Positions 34,673 to 43,394 are shown, counted from the stretch's first letter. The stretch is DNA of 64,000 bases from Chryseobacterium foetidum (GCF_025457425.1 NZ_JAMXIA010000001.1:620001-684000), one strand, 5' to 3'. Numbers and translations: made by a program. The notes: generated by a model from the sequence alone, not told the origin.

Positions 34673-35305
34673 ATGAAGTACAATTTTATAACATTTTCAT
34701 TCACTTTCCTGTTGTGCCAGATCAATGTGTTGGCTCAGGATATTAAGGTTAAAAGCAGTTTTGATTATGTTGTAAGAAGTGAGCAAGGAGACTTGAATAA
34801 TGACGGAAGAAAGGATAGAATTATGGTAGAAATGGATACTGTTGATGCTACACGTCCTCTACGATTGCAGATTTTTCTTTCAAAACCAAACGGAAAATTA
34901 GCTTTAAAAGTATCTTCTACACATATTATAGAAGCTCAGTATCCTCCAGAAAAACAAGCACAGTACAATGGATATCAAATTCCGGATTTTAGAATTGAAA
35001 ATGGAAATCTATTGATGTGGAGCGAGATTAAAAATGGAAATATAAGCTACGAATTTAAATATCAAAAAGGAAATTTTAAATTGATAAGTGTCGAAAAGTT
35101 AACTAATAATTCTACAAAAGGCTATATTGACGAAAATACTTTATTTACTCAAACTAAATTTAATCTGGTGACAGGAATTAGAATCGAGACAGACGATACC
35201 AACTCAGAAAAAATACCGAAAAATAACATACGCAAACGAAGAGTACTCATAAAACCTTTACCGAAAATACAGGATTTTAAATTTTCAGATAAATACCTAC
35301 ATTAA
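34673..35305 (+). CDS. Secreted protein of unknown function
   Basis: A 210-residue protein with a signal peptide at about 1-22 (FSFTFLLCQINVLAQ, signal-peptidase-I site after AQ). Near residue 38 it has GDLNNDGRKDRIMVEMD, an EF-hand or FG-GAP type calcium loop. The rest is beta-rich with no recognised domain and a basic, Lys/Arg-rich C-terminus. It has no close gene partner. It is likely periplasmic or outer-surface, and the role is unknown. Confidence 0.65.
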   Translation: MKYNFITFSFTFLLCQINVLAQDIKVKSSFDYVVRSEQGDLNNDGRKDRIMVEMDTVDATRPLRLQIFLSKPNGKLALKVSSTHIIEAQYPPEKQAQYNGYQIPDFRIENGNLLMWSEIKNGNISYEFKYQKGNFKLISVEKLTNNSTKGYIDENTLFTQTKFNLVTGIRIETDDTNSEKIPKNNIRKRRVLIKPLPKIQDFKFSDKYLH

Positions 35306-35490
35306 AAGCAATTGTAATCCTGAAAATCACCAGAGAGTTATCCAGATCATAATTGCTGAATCCTCAAATCTGTTTAATAAATAAAAAAACTTCAGTGGTA
35401 ATTTTTAATTGATTTTTAGCAATAATTTCTACTTTTGTACAGGAAAAAGTAAAAAATACAAAACAGGAAACTCTGCTTTAACAAAACAGC

Positions 35491-36474
35491 ATGACTAAAG
35501 GAAAATTTGTAATATCTCTGGATTTTGAGCTGATGTGGGGCATGAGAGATATAGAAGATATCGCATCTTATGGCAAAAGTATTCTTGCAGTACATGATAT
35601 AATTCCTAAGTTGTTGAATATTTTTACAAAGTATGGCATTAGTGCTACGTTTTCCACGGTAGGTTTTTTGTTTTTCGAAAAAAAGGAAGATTTGATTGCC
35701 AACATTCCGTCTGTAATTCCTGATTACGAAGATCAGAATCTGTCACCGTATTTAGGTTACTTTGATGTTGTAGGCGAAAATTATTTACAAGATAGATACC
35801 ATTTTGCTCAAGATTTAATCCGGGAGATCCAAAAATATCCTCAACACGAAATTGGCACTCACACTTTCTCTCACTATTACTGTCTTGAACCCGGACAAAC
35901 AACCGAGGCTTTTAATGAAGATTTAAAAAGTGCTGCCAGTATTGCAAAAAAATACAATATCAATTTGACTTCTCTGGTTTTTCCACGAAATCAGTTTAAT
36001 GAAGAATATCTAAAATTATGTACAGAAAATGGTATTCTCTGCTACCGTGGTAACGAACGGTCATGGATTTACAAAGCCAAAAGCCGAGAGAACGAAAATT
36101 TATTTCGCCGTGGCGTGAGATTTTTGGACGCATATTTTAATATTTCCGGACATAACTGTTACTCAGATCGGGAACTTAAAGGTAAGTTACCATTAGACAT
36201 TCCATCTTCAAGATTTCTCAGACCATTTTCAGAAAATATTCAATTTTTAGAAGGGTTGAGACTTAAAAGAATAAAAACGGGAATGACGCATGCTGCAAAA
36301 AACAATCTCACTTATCATTTGTGGTGGCATCCTCACAATTTTGGCTTAAATCAAGAGGAAAATTTCAAATTTTTAGAAGAAATTCTGATGCATTATCAAT
36401 ATTTGAATTCTAAATATGATTTTGAAAGTTATACCATGACCGCTTTGGCTAAATTAATTCTCAATGGAAAGTAA
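35491..36474 (+). CDS. Polysaccharide deacetylase family protein
   Basis: A NodB/CE4-type deacetylase fold of 327 residues. Motif 1 is SLDFELMWG with a catalytic Asp-Phe-Glu instead of the usual TFDDG. Motif 2 is EIGTHTFSHYYC with the His-x3-His metal site. A late THAAKNNLTYHLWWHPHNFG supplies a further His. No signal peptide was seen, so it may act in the cytoplasm on nucleotide sugars or lipid-linked sugars. Its 3' end overlaps the formyltransferase gene by 11 bases, so the two are an operon and probably one pathway. Confidence 0.85.
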   Translation: MTKGKFVISLDFELMWGMRDIEDIASYGKSILAVHDIIPKLLNIFTKYGISATFSTVGFLFFEKKEDLIANIPSVIPDYEDQNLSPYLGYFDVVGENYLQDRYHFAQDLIREIQKYPQHEIGTHTFSHYYCLEPGQTTEAFNEDLKSAASIAKKYNINLTSLVFPRNQFNEEYLKLCTENGILCYRGNERSWIYKAKSRENENLFRRGVRFLDAYFNISGHNCYSDRELKGKLPLDIPSSRFLRPFSENIQFLEGLRLKRIKTGMTHAAKNNLTYHLWWHPHNFGLNQEENFKFLEEILMHYQYLNSKYDFESYTMTALAKLILNGK

Positions 36475-37237
36475 AAAAATAGTTTTATTAGCCGGTAAAG
36501 GTATTTCTACCAGCATTGTTTTTAATTCTATCCATCAGAATTTTGGCGTTGAAACTGCCATAATTGAAGAGCCTGAAAACCGAAAAATATTTCTAAGAAG
36601 AAGACTGAAAAAACTCGGGTTTGCAAGGGTTTTGGGTCAGGTTTTATTTCAGATTTTAATTTCAAAACCACTTTCAGTTTTATCTAAAAAAAGACATCAG
36701 GAAATTATCTGTCAATTTAAATTAGATCCTTCCGAAATTCCCGCTGATAAGGTGGTGAACGTAATTTCGGTAAATTCTAAAACAACGATAGACTTGTTAA
36801 AACAGATCAATCCAGACCTCATTATCGTCAACGGGACGCGGATTATTTCTAAAAAAGTTCTGTCGTCCGTCAATTGTAAATTCATTAATACCCATGCTGG
36901 CATTACCCCAAAATATCGCGGTGTACACGGCACCTACTGGGCTCTCGTCAACAGTGATCTGGAAAACAGCGGTGTGACAGTTCATTTTGTGGATGAAGGA
37001 ATAGACACCGGAAACATTATCGCTCAAAGCCAGGTCTTACCGACTGAAAATGATAATTTTTCATCTTATCCCTTACTTCAGCTGGGTGAAGGCTTAAAAA
37101 TTTTAAATACTGCAGTACAGGATTTTACAGAGGACAGACTTATTGCCAAAAAAGAAAAAAAACTGAAAAGTTTTCTGTGGTACCACCCTACTTTATGGCA
37201 ATATTTATACTTCCGATTAAGAAAAGGTGTAAAATAA
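36464..37237 (+). CDS. Formyltransferase-fold protein
   Basis: A 257-residue protein with a methionyl-tRNA/sugar formyltransferase fold. NTHAGITPKYRGVHGTYWAL carries the catalytic Asn and His, and VDEGIDTGNII the catalytic Asp. The N-terminal GKGISTSIVFNSI region is less typical. The short length and lack of the tRNA-binding C-terminal domain favour a sugar or other amine as substrate rather than initiator tRNA. It overlaps the deacetylase by 11 bases. The pairing resembles the formylation/deformylation logic of ArnA and ArnD but is not proof. Confidence 0.8.
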   Translation: MESKKIVLLAGKGISTSIVFNSIHQNFGVETAIIEEPENRKIFLRRRLKKLGFARVLGQVLFQILISKPLSVLSKKRHQEIICQFKLDPSEIPADKVVNVISVNSKTTIDLLKQINPDLIIVNGTRIISKKVLSSVNCKFINTHAGITPKYRGVHGTYWALVNSDLENSGVTVHFVDEGIDTGNIIAQSQVLPTENDNFSSYPLLQLGEGLKILNTAVQDFTEDRLIAKKEKKLKSFLWYHPTLWQYLYFRLRKGVK

Positions 37238-37247
37238 AACCTGAAAA

Positions 37248-38294
37248 TCAGATAAGTCTCAAATCAAAATTGCGCTTAAAAGTTTCATGGTTTTTTCTGA
37301 AATTTGCGTGTTGTGTCGCCGTAAAATAATCACAGAAAATCTGATAAATTAGAGAATCTGTATGCGTAGCTTTAATTCCCAACTGAAAATAAATCTCCAG
37401 AATCTGATGCGATAATCTCTCCACCAAATCAGCTGCGAAAATGTGAATTTCAGATTGCTTTTCGGAAGAAACTGTTTCAAAATCATTCAGAATATCTTCT
37501 ATTTCATTTGCAAAATCAAAAGTTTTGTCCAATTCATTATTAATCATTTTGTTAAATGAACTTAAATCAAGATTTGATCTGATTTTAATCGCTTCCTCAG
37601 AAAAATGAGCTGCCATCCCGAGATAATTGACCAGCAAAGTCAAATCTGCAAAAATCCTGAACGGAATTTTATCTAAAACATCGTCCGTAAAAAATTCATC
37701 GTAAACAAAACTGTATTCTTCCGAAACTTTCACATTTTCTGCTTTAAACGAATACGTTCCGGTAGCTTTCATGCCCATTGATTTCCAGTTGGGAATAATT
37801 TCAACTTTATCTTTAGAAATAACAAACGACCTTATCATTTCAGAACCCGATTTATCAAGCAGAGGAATTCCGTTCTCCAGCAATTTTGCATTTAATGTGA
37901 AATGGCTCAAATGTGGCGCTCCCGTCGCAAAATGCCAAAGTCCGTTGATCAAAAAAGTTTCGTCAGATTGCTTTTCTGCCGTTCCGCCAATCATTCCGCT
38001 GCCACCGAAACAGGTTTTTGAATCTGAAAAAAGTTCTTTTGCGATGTCCGGTTTTAAATTTCTTGAGAAAAAATTGGCTCCTGAACATAATGTGAGCATC
38101 CAGCCCAAGCTTCCATCGATTTTAGACCAATCGAAAAGAATTTGCAAACCTTGATTTAAACGAAAACCCAATCCGCCATACATTTTCGGAACCCAAATCT
38201 GAAGCAGTCTCTCCTGATGAATCTGGTCAATAATCTCAGAAGGAACTTTTGAAATCTGATGCATCTTTGCTGTGATTTCTTTGGGTGTAAACAT
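37248..38294 (-). CDS. Acyl-CoA-dehydrogenase-fold flavoprotein (probable monooxygenase)
   Basis: A 348-residue protein with the acyl-CoA dehydrogenase/group D flavin monooxygenase fold. It includes VPKMYGGLGFRLNQGLQI, DGSLGWMLTLCSGANFF, GGTAEKQSDETFLINGLWHFATGAPHLSHF and a C-terminal helix bundle. The catalytic glutamate of true dehydrogenases is not obvious, and the sequence looks closer to HsaA/DszC-like oxygenases. It lies 104 bases downstream of the riboswitch-controlled transporter, with a repeat between them. Co-transcription is possible but unproven. Confidence 0.75.
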   Translation of the reverse strand: MFTPKEITAKMHQISKVPSEIIDQIHQERLLQIWVPKMYGGLGFRLNQGLQILFDWSKIDGSLGWMLTLCSGANFFSRNLKPDIAKELFSDSKTCFGGSGMIGGTAEKQSDETFLINGLWHFATGAPHLSHFTLNAKLLENGIPLLDKSGSEMIRSFVISKDKVEIIPNWKSMGMKATGTYSFKAENVKVSEEYSFVYDEFFTDDVLDKIPFRIFADLTLLVNYLGMAAHFSEEAIKIRSNLDLSSFNKMINNELDKTFDFANEIEDILNDFETVSSEKQSEIHIFAADLVERLSHQILEIYFQLGIKATHTDSLIYQIFCDYFTATQHANFRKNHETFKRNFDLRLI

Positions 38295-38317
38295 TATTTG
38301 AAGTGTGTTTAAGTGAA

Positions 38318-38395
38318 TGCTTTTATCTCTCGCTAATCAAGCAGATGTTGCAGATAAAAATCAGCTCAATTTGCTAAATCTGCGTGAACTTTATA
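38318..38395. repeat. Intergenic repeat with the word (C)AGAT-TGC
   Basis: The tract reads as alternating words such as CTCGCTAATCAAGCAGATGT, TGCAGATAAAAATCAGC and TTTGCTAAATCTGCGTGAAC, which are inverted copies of an A/GCAGAT unit. I recall similar AATCTGCG words in intergenic regions of related Bacteroidota. There is no coding signal. Confidence 0.4.
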
Positions 38396-38398
38396 TAA

Positions 38399-38995
38399 TC
38401 AGGCGACTTTTAAAGATTTAGATTTGATAATTTTCCGCCACTCAAAATATCCCGAAATCGCAACGATAAATAAGAAAGCCGTCAAACCTGCGTACAGATA
38501 CAATTCTTTATGAATCAACAACGGAATTGCGATGATGTTGCTGATATTCAATAAAATCCAGTTTTCAATTTTTCTTCGTGCCATCAGCCACATTCCAGCC
38601 CATGCAAATGCACTGACCAACGAATCAACAACCGGAACATCAGAATCGGTAAACTTTGTGAGACAAATCCAGAAAAGGCTGAAAGTTCCAACTACAATTC
38701 CCGCCGTAATGAATTTCTCCTGACTGTTGGTTTCCGAAATTGTGGTTTCCGATTGACGTTTCCCAAATTTCCAGTAAAGCCAGCCGTAAATACTCATCAC
38801 CAAATAATAGAGGTAAAGGGTGAACTCGGCGTACAGTTTAGACTGCATCATCACATAAAGTGAGAGTGAAATTCCGGCAATACCGAAAAGATAATTGTTT
38901 GAATTGTTTTTTCTGGCCAGTAAAACCTGAAAAATTGAAAAGAAGACACCCAGCCATTCCTGCCAGCTTGTTTGTTGTAAAATTTCCTGCATCAA
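38399..38995 (-). CDS. pnuT: PnuC-family transporter, probable thiamine transporter PnuT
   Basis: A 198-residue integral membrane protein with six to seven hydrophobic segments. The family motif SIYGWLYWKFGK is at about 90-101, and a second Trp-rich segment SLVSAFAWAGMWLMARRKIENWILLNI follows. PnuC-family members import nicotinamide riboside, riboflavin or thiamine. A TPP riboswitch directly upstream makes thiamine the likely substrate, hence PnuT. Annotation pipelines often call it nicotinamide mononucleotide transporter PnuC. No thiamine kinase gene lies beside it in this window. Confidence 0.85.
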   Translation of the reverse strand: MMQEILQQTSWQEWLGVFFSIFQVLLARKNNSNNYLFGIAGISLSLYVMMQSKLYAEFTLYLYYLVMSIYGWLYWKFGKRQSETTISETNSQEKFITAGIVVGTFSLFWICLTKFTDSDVPVVDSLVSAFAWAGMWLMARRKIENWILLNISNIIAIPLLIHKELYLYAGLTAFLFIVAISGYFEWRKIIKSKSLKVA

Positions 38996-39039
38996 ATTAA
39001 CTTATATAAATTAAATGATGAGATGATAAATCATAAAAA

Positions 39040-39122
39040 ATCCCTACGTCGGCATTATCCGAATCAGGTGTGGAAAAAAATTCCCGGGTATCATCTCAGC
39101 CGCAATCTTGCAGCACCCCATT
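39040..39122 (-). ncRNA. TPP riboswitch
   Basis: On the minus strand the leader shows the THI-box signature in order: GGGGTGC, GGCTGAGATGATACCCG and ACCTGATTCGGATAATGCCGACGTAGGGA, with the conserved pairing of the ends. It lies 45 bases before the transporter ATG. TPP binding should reduce expression. No intrinsic terminator was identified after it, so translational control is possible. Confidence 0.93.
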
Positions 39123-39194
39123 GATTGGGCAAAAGTGAGGATTTTTTTTGAAAAATGAAAGGTTTTTGTTTTTACATATTAAGAGTATTGTTAT

Positions 39195-39245
39195 ATTTCA
39201 TAAAAATTATTTCCCCGACCCTAAAGGGAGTAATTTTTATGAAAT
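39195..39245. repeat. Palindromic intergenic element, about 20-bp stem
   Basis: ATTTCATAAAAATTATTTCCC (39195-39215) pairs with GGGAGTAATTTTTATGAAAT (39226-39245) with one or two mismatches. The loop contains CCCTAAAGGG. This is typical of a short palindromic (REP-like) element. Confidence 0.5.
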
Positions 39246-39253
39246 TTTCGACA

Positions 39254-39345
39254 GACAAGTTTGTCATTCTGAAACCTTCAGGTTCGACGAGTCAAAGAAT
39301 CTAATTAAGATTGTCGGGATGCTTTCAGCAAGACAAAATCCATGT
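39254..39345. repeat. GTCATTCTGAA-type intergenic repeat
   Basis: Contains TTTGTCATTCTGAAACCTTC and GAGTCAAAGAATCTAATTAA, then GTCGGGATGCTTTCAGCAAG. The GTCATYCYGAA core also appears in the repeats at 45441-45589. The ORF over it is not a gene. Confidence 0.45.
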
Positions 39346-39445
39346 TCAGAAGTACCGGAGGAAATTCTTATAAATTAATTTAACAATTTATCACAGTCGT
39401 TTACAAACGGATAATTTTTGTATCTTTAAATTCAAATAAATCCAT

Positions 39446-40015
39446 ATGAAGAAAACGCTGAAAAGAACCTACCGTGTATCAAAATATGTAATCTACAGAG
39501 AAACGCTTGTTGATTACAAAGAACATTTCTGGTCTTTTCTCGGTGCATTTTTCGGAATTGGAATTATCGCTTTTCTACAGTCGCAATATCTTTTGGAGCA
39601 GGAAAATGTCTTTCTCATCGGTTCGTTTGGAGCCTCCAGTGTTTTGATCTACGGAGCAATTCAAAGCCCGCTGGCTCAACCGAGAAATCTTGTTGGCGGT
39701 CATGTGATTTCAGCTTTGGCAGGTGTGACAGTTTATCAGATTGTTCCCGATATTTTGTGGCTTTCTGCACCGTTGGCAGTGGCTTTTTCGATTATTCTGA
39801 TGCAGTACACCAAAACCCTTCATCCTCCGGGCGGTGCAACAGCTCTGATTGCCGTGACCTCTCCCGGAAAAATTGCTGATTTAGGCTATTGGTACGTGCT
39901 TTCTCCGGTTTTGTCAGGTTGTCTTATTTTACTTATCACTGCTTTGATTTTTAACAATATGACCAAAAACAGAACTTATCCGACGAGTACAAAGTGGAAG
40001 CGGCTTTTTAAATAA
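39446..40015 (+). CDS. HPP family membrane protein
   Basis: A 189-residue protein with four to five hydrophobic segments. The family motif TLHPPGGATALIA is at about 132-144, and SFGASSVLIYGAIQSPLAQPRN near the middle. Some HPP proteins transport nitrite in plastids or cyanobacteria; the substrate here is unknown. It is a single-gene unit facing away from the riboswitch. Confidence 0.9.
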   Translation: MKKTLKRTYRVSKYVIYRETLVDYKEHFWSFLGAFFGIGIIAFLQSQYLLEQENVFLIGSFGASSVLIYGAIQSPLAQPRNLVGGHVISALAGVTVYQIVPDILWLSAPLAVAFSIILMQYTKTLHPPGGATALIAVTSPGKIADLGYWYVLSPVLSGCLILLITALIFNNMTKNRTYPTSTKWKRLFK

Positions 40016-40049
40016 AAAAACATAAACACAATTGAAAAATTAATTAATC

Positions 40050-40391
40050 ATGGAATGTATCGAATGCGGCGAAAAAATCATTGGCAGATCCGACAAAAAA
40101 TTCTGTAACGATGCATGCAGAAATGCTTTTAACAATAAACAGAATAAAGATTCCAGCAATCTTATGCGGAATGTGAATAACAAACTTCGGAGAAATTACA
40201 GGATTCTGAGCGAAATCAATATTGAAGGCAAAACCAAAATCGCCAAAGCAAAACTCGATGGCTTGGGATTTGATTTCAATTATTTCACGAATCTGAAGGT
40301 GTATAAAAACGGTTCAGAATACAAATTTGTTTACGATCATGGCTACAAAATGCTTGAAGAAGATTTTGTTCTGATTGTAAAAAACTCCTGA
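40050..40391 (+). CDS. Small zinc-finger-like protein
   Basis: A 113-residue protein. The N-terminus MECIECGEKIIGRSDKKFCN plus DACRN gives a C-x2-C...C-x3-C zinc site, similar to short treble-clef motifs. The rest is basic and beta-rich, with a conserved-looking end KMLEEDFVLIVKN. It is common as a hypothetical protein in flavobacteria. It starts 34 bases after the HPP gene and ends 4 bases before the epimerase gene. Confidence 0.75.
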   Translation: MECIECGEKIIGRSDKKFCNDACRNAFNNKQNKDSSNLMRNVNNKLRRNYRILSEINIEGKTKIAKAKLDGLGFDFNYFTNLKVYKNGSEYKFVYDHGYKMLEEDFVLIVKNS

Positions 40392-40395
40392 ATAA

Positions 40396-41301
40396 ATGAA
40401 AGAAACAGTCCTGATTACCGGAGCCGGCGGAAGCATCGCCAGAAAGCTGGCAGAAACATTACAAAACGATTTTGAAGTCAGATTTCTAACCCGAAAAAAG
40501 AAAAATCCAAACGATTTTGAATGGGATCTGAAAAATAAAACCATTGAAGAGAAAGCTTTGGAAAATGTTTCGCACATAATCCATCTCGCAGGTGCCAATA
40601 TCGCCGAAAAAAAATGGACTCCCGAAAGAAAACAGGAAATCATTCAGAGCCGCACGGATTCTGCACAACTGCTTTCAGATACTTTACAGAAGAAAAACAT
40701 CAAATTAAAATCTTTTATTTCTGCTTCCGGAATCAACTATTACGGAACTAAAACTACAGAAAAAATTTTTAATGAAAACGATTCTGCGGGAAATGATTTT
40801 TTGAGTAAAGTTGTGATTTTATGGGAAAAATCTGCTGATCAGTTTAAAGAAAATAATGTTGCTGAAAGAGTTGTAAAACTAAGAACTGCAGTTGTACTGA
40901 CCGAAAACGAAGGTGCACTTCCGAAAATGTCAACACCGATAAAAATGGGAATCGGTTCGCCAATCGGAACTGGAAAACAATACATGCCGTGGATTCACAT
41001 TGATGACATTTGTAGAATTTATGAATTTGCCTTAAAAAATGAATCTCTTGAAGGCGCTTTCAATGCTGTAGCTCCGGAACACGCAACAAATCAATATTTA
41101 ACCAAACATATTGCAGAAGTTTTGAAGAAACCTTTATTCATGCCGAATGTGCCTGCTTTCGTTTTAAAACTTTTGTTTGGTGAACTTTCAGTTGCACTTT
41201 TAGAAGGTTCCCGGGCGTCATCAGAAAAAATACAAAAAGCCGGATTTGAATTTAAATTTCCGAAACTGGAAAATGCCTTGAGAGATTTGTTTAAAAAATA
41301 A
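40396..41301 (+). CDS. TIGR01777-family SDR epimerase
   Basis: An extended short-chain dehydrogenase of the TIGR01777 (YfcH-like) family, 301 residues. The Rossmann nucleotide motif is ITGAGGSIARKLAE (about 5-18), followed by HLAGANIAEKKWTPERKQEI and a SASGINYYG motif with the catalytic Tyr region. The C-terminal DUF1731-like part is FVLKLLFGELSVALLEGSRASSEKIQ. The substrate is not known. It is the middle gene of a tight forward run (40050-42503). Confidence 0.9.
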   Translation: MKETVLITGAGGSIARKLAETLQNDFEVRFLTRKKKNPNDFEWDLKNKTIEEKALENVSHIIHLAGANIAEKKWTPERKQEIIQSRTDSAQLLSDTLQKKNIKLKSFISASGINYYGTKTTEKIFNENDSAGNDFLSKVVILWEKSADQFKENNVAERVVKLRTAVVLTENEGALPKMSTPIKMGIGSPIGTGKQYMPWIHIDDICRIYEFALKNESLEGAFNAVAPEHATNQYLTKHIAEVLKKPLFMPNVPAFVLKLLFGELSVALLEGSRASSEKIQKAGFEFKFPKLENALRDLFKK

Positions 41302-41320
41302 TTAGCTTTAAAAATAGAAA

Positions 41321-41902
41321 ATGCTGCAATCTACCATAAACATTGAAAAAACAGAGATTTTATCCAATAACTGGTACACTCTGAAAAAAGTAACCTTCAA
41401 CATCAAAAAAGAAAACGGACAAACCGAAACGCAAAGTCGTGAAGCCTACGACAGAGGAAATGGAGCCGTAATTTTACTGTACAATATCAATTCTAAAAAC
41501 GTAATTTTGACGAGACAATTCCGTCTTCCCACTTACATCAACGGAAATCCGACAGGAATGCTGATCGAAGCCTGTGCCGGACTTTTAGACAATGATAATC
41601 CTGAAGACTGCATAAAAAGAGAAACAGAAGAAGAAACCAGATACAAGATTTCAAAGGTTGAAAAAATTTTTGAAGCCTACATGTCGCCGGGATCTGTCAC
41701 CGAAATTCTGTATTTTTTCATCGCTGAATATTCTGATGAAATGAAAATAAATGACGGTGGCGGAGTTGAAGAAGAGGGAGAAAATATCGAAGTTCTGGAA
41801 ATAAATATTGACAAAAGTTTGGAAATGATTGACTCCGGAGAGATAAAAGATGCAAAAACGATTATGCTGCTTCAGCATTTGCGTCTTAAAAATTTAGTTT
41901 AA
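41321..41902 (+). CDS. nudK: GDP-mannose pyrophosphatase NudK-type Nudix hydrolase
   Basis: A Nudix hydrolase of 193 residues. The Nudix region AGLLDNDNPEDCIKRETEEE matches the unusual spacing of NudK rather than that of generic Nudix proteins. EAYMSPGSVTEILYFFIAEY and GEIKDAKTIMLLQHL are also NudK-like. NudK hydrolyses GDP-mannose and related sugar nucleotides. It sits 19 bases after the epimerase gene. Confidence 0.85.
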   Translation: MLQSTINIEKTEILSNNWYTLKKVTFNIKKENGQTETQSREAYDRGNGAVILLYNINSKNVILTRQFRLPTYINGNPTGMLIEACAGLLDNDNPEDCIKRETEEETRYKISKVEKIFEAYMSPGSVTEILYFFIAEYSDEMKINDGGGVEEEGENIEVLEINIDKSLEMIDSGEIKDAKTIMLLQHLRLKNLV

Positions 41903-41921
41903 ATTTATTAAATCACTGATT

Positions 41922-42503
41922 ATGAAAGTTCGTCTTTTGATGATATTCTTTTTAAGTTTTTCGGCGGTGGCAATGGCTCAGAAAAGTCAGGCTTTAAGCT
42001 CTAAAGACAAAAAAATCATCGAATATTTTGAGAAAAATTATAAAAAACAAAATTATAAAAGATTTGACGGCAAAATTACCGTTAACAATAATTCCGTAAA
42101 TTTTGACAAGAAAACAGTGAGCTTTGATGCTGCTGAAAAAAACATTCAAACCATTCTGAGAAAGGGATTAATTTATCCTCAGCTCATTTCAGAATATCAG
42201 GCAGAAAAATACAAAAAAGAAACTACAGACCGCACCCAGAAGCGTTTTATGAAAATTCAAAAAGGCTGGAAAGCGGCATTTGATATTCAAAGTATGAGAT
42301 TAAGCCAGCTTCAGGAGCTTCAATATTTCAAAAATAATATTCAGGTAAAAAGGTTTAAGATCATTTCAAAAAACAGCAATCTTCCCAATTCTGTTACTTA
42401 TTATTTTGAACTGACCAATGATAAAGCCAATGCCCAAACAAATTTGGAAGATTTTGTAAATGGTGCGAAGCTGACTTTCTTTGAGCAGGAGTGGTATGAG
42501 TGA
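41922..42503 (+). CDS. Secreted protein of unknown function
   Basis: A 193-residue protein with a signal peptide at about 1-20 (LLMIFFLSFSAVAMAQ). The mature part is Lys-rich and helical with no recognised domain. It starts 19 bases after nudK, so it may be co-transcribed. It is probably periplasmic. Confidence 0.6.
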   Translation: MKVRLLMIFFLSFSAVAMAQKSQALSSKDKKIIEYFEKNYKKQNYKRFDGKITVNNNSVNFDKKTVSFDAAEKNIQTILRKGLIYPQLISEYQAEKYKKETTDRTQKRFMKIQKGWKAAFDIQSMRLSQLQELQYFKNNIQVKRFKIISKNSNLPNSVTYYFELTNDKANAQTNLEDFVNGAKLTFFEQEWYE

Positions 42504-42594
42504 TTTAAATAAAGTATACAATTGAATCTTATTAATAACAGATGTTTGCCTTGATTTTTTGGATTTAGAAAATACTTTTTTAAAGTAAAATTTT

Positions 42595-42614
42595 ATATTT
42601 TTGAATCAAAATAT
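42595..42614. promoter_or_regulatory. Palindromic promoter-operator of the restriction gene
   Basis: ATATTTTTGAATCAAAATAT is a near-perfect inverted repeat that includes TATTTTTG (42597-42604), an exact -7 box for the nuclease at 42630. No -33 box was clear. A palindrome over the -7 box could bind a regulator, for example the methyltransferase HTH. Confidence 0.4.
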
Positions 42615-42629
42615 AAAATACTCGTTGCT

Positions 42630-43394
42630 ATGGCAAATAAATATGTAGAATTTGTGTCTGATGAACATTTATTAGAGTGTGTGAAAAATCTCCACAATTC
42701 CTATTTAAAAGCCAAGAATAATATTTCTAAAAAAAGTTTTTATTCGAATAAAGTTGACACTTTTAAGTTGACTTTTGACTCAAAGTTTAACGATATCAGT
42801 GAAGAAGATTTGATTCAGTCTGAAATTCTCAGACAAATAGATAAATCAATCAACAACTCTATTGGAACTTTTCACGAACAGGTTTTAGGAGGAATTGCTG
42901 GGTTTGAAATTGGAAACCTCAGTGGTTTTGATGTAAAAGCAACTGATAATACTCTGTTTGCCGACATTAAAAATAAACACAACACCATGAACAGTAGTTC
43001 TGCCGAAGCATTATTTCAGAAGTTGGCACGCTATGCAGATGATTACAAAAAGGCGAAATGTTATTGGGTACAAATTTTAGCGAAAGGTAGTTTTGAAGAA
43101 AGCTGGAAAGGCGATATTAATGGAAAAGAATATGGTCACAGCAGAGTTTTTAAAATCTCCGGAGATCGTTTTTATGCACTTTTATCGGGACAAGATGATG
43201 CTTTAATACAACTATATAAGTCATTACCATTAGTAATTTCTGACCACTTAAATGAAATTGAAAAGGGAGATTTAGTTAAGGAAAATTCAGCTCTAGAAGA
43301 AATTACGTCCGCAACCGAAACGTCTAACAAATCAATTTTAGATCAGATAACTTTTGAAAATTTCAGCTATTATTTAGGCTTTGACAAATTATAA
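42630..43394 (+). CDS. Eco47II-like type II restriction endonuclease
   Basis: A 254-residue protein with the Eco47II-family start KYVEFVSDEHLLECVKNLHN. Its core region NLSGFDVKATDNTLFADIKNKHNTMNSSSA is consistent with a PD-(D/E)xK active site (candidate DIKNKH). Eco47II cleaves GGNCC, and the same specificity is expected only by homology. Its end overlaps the convergent methyltransferase gene by 25 bases, a compact R-M arrangement. There is no own control protein. Confidence 0.88.
   Translation: MANKYVEFVSDEHLLECVKNLHNSYLKAKNNISKKSFYSNKVDTFKLTFDSKFNDISEEDLIQSEILRQIDKSINNSIGTFHEQVLGGIAGFEIGNLSGFDVKATDNTLFADIKNKHNTMNSSSAEALFQKLARYADDYKKAKCYWVQILAKGSFEESWKGDINGKEYGHSRVFKISGDRFYALLSGQDDALIQLYKSLPLVISDHLNEIEKGDLVKENSALEEITSATETSNKSILDQITFENFSYYLGFDKL

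Noticed and set aside
36464-37237. Methionyl-tRNA formyltransferase (fmt)
   Set aside because: It lacks the tRNA-binding C-terminal domain and is paired with a deacetylase, which does not fit initiator tRNA formylation.
38399-38995. Nicotinamide mononucleotide transporter PnuC
   Set aside because: The upstream TPP riboswitch makes a thiamine substrate far more likely.
39270-39300. GGTTCGACGAG, like a tRNA T-arm
   Set aside because: No acceptor stem or anticodon arm could be built around it; it belongs to the repeat.
39148-39378. 76-residue ORF after the riboswitch
   Set aside because: It is read through the palindromic and GTCATTCTGAA repeats and has no family resemblance or partner.
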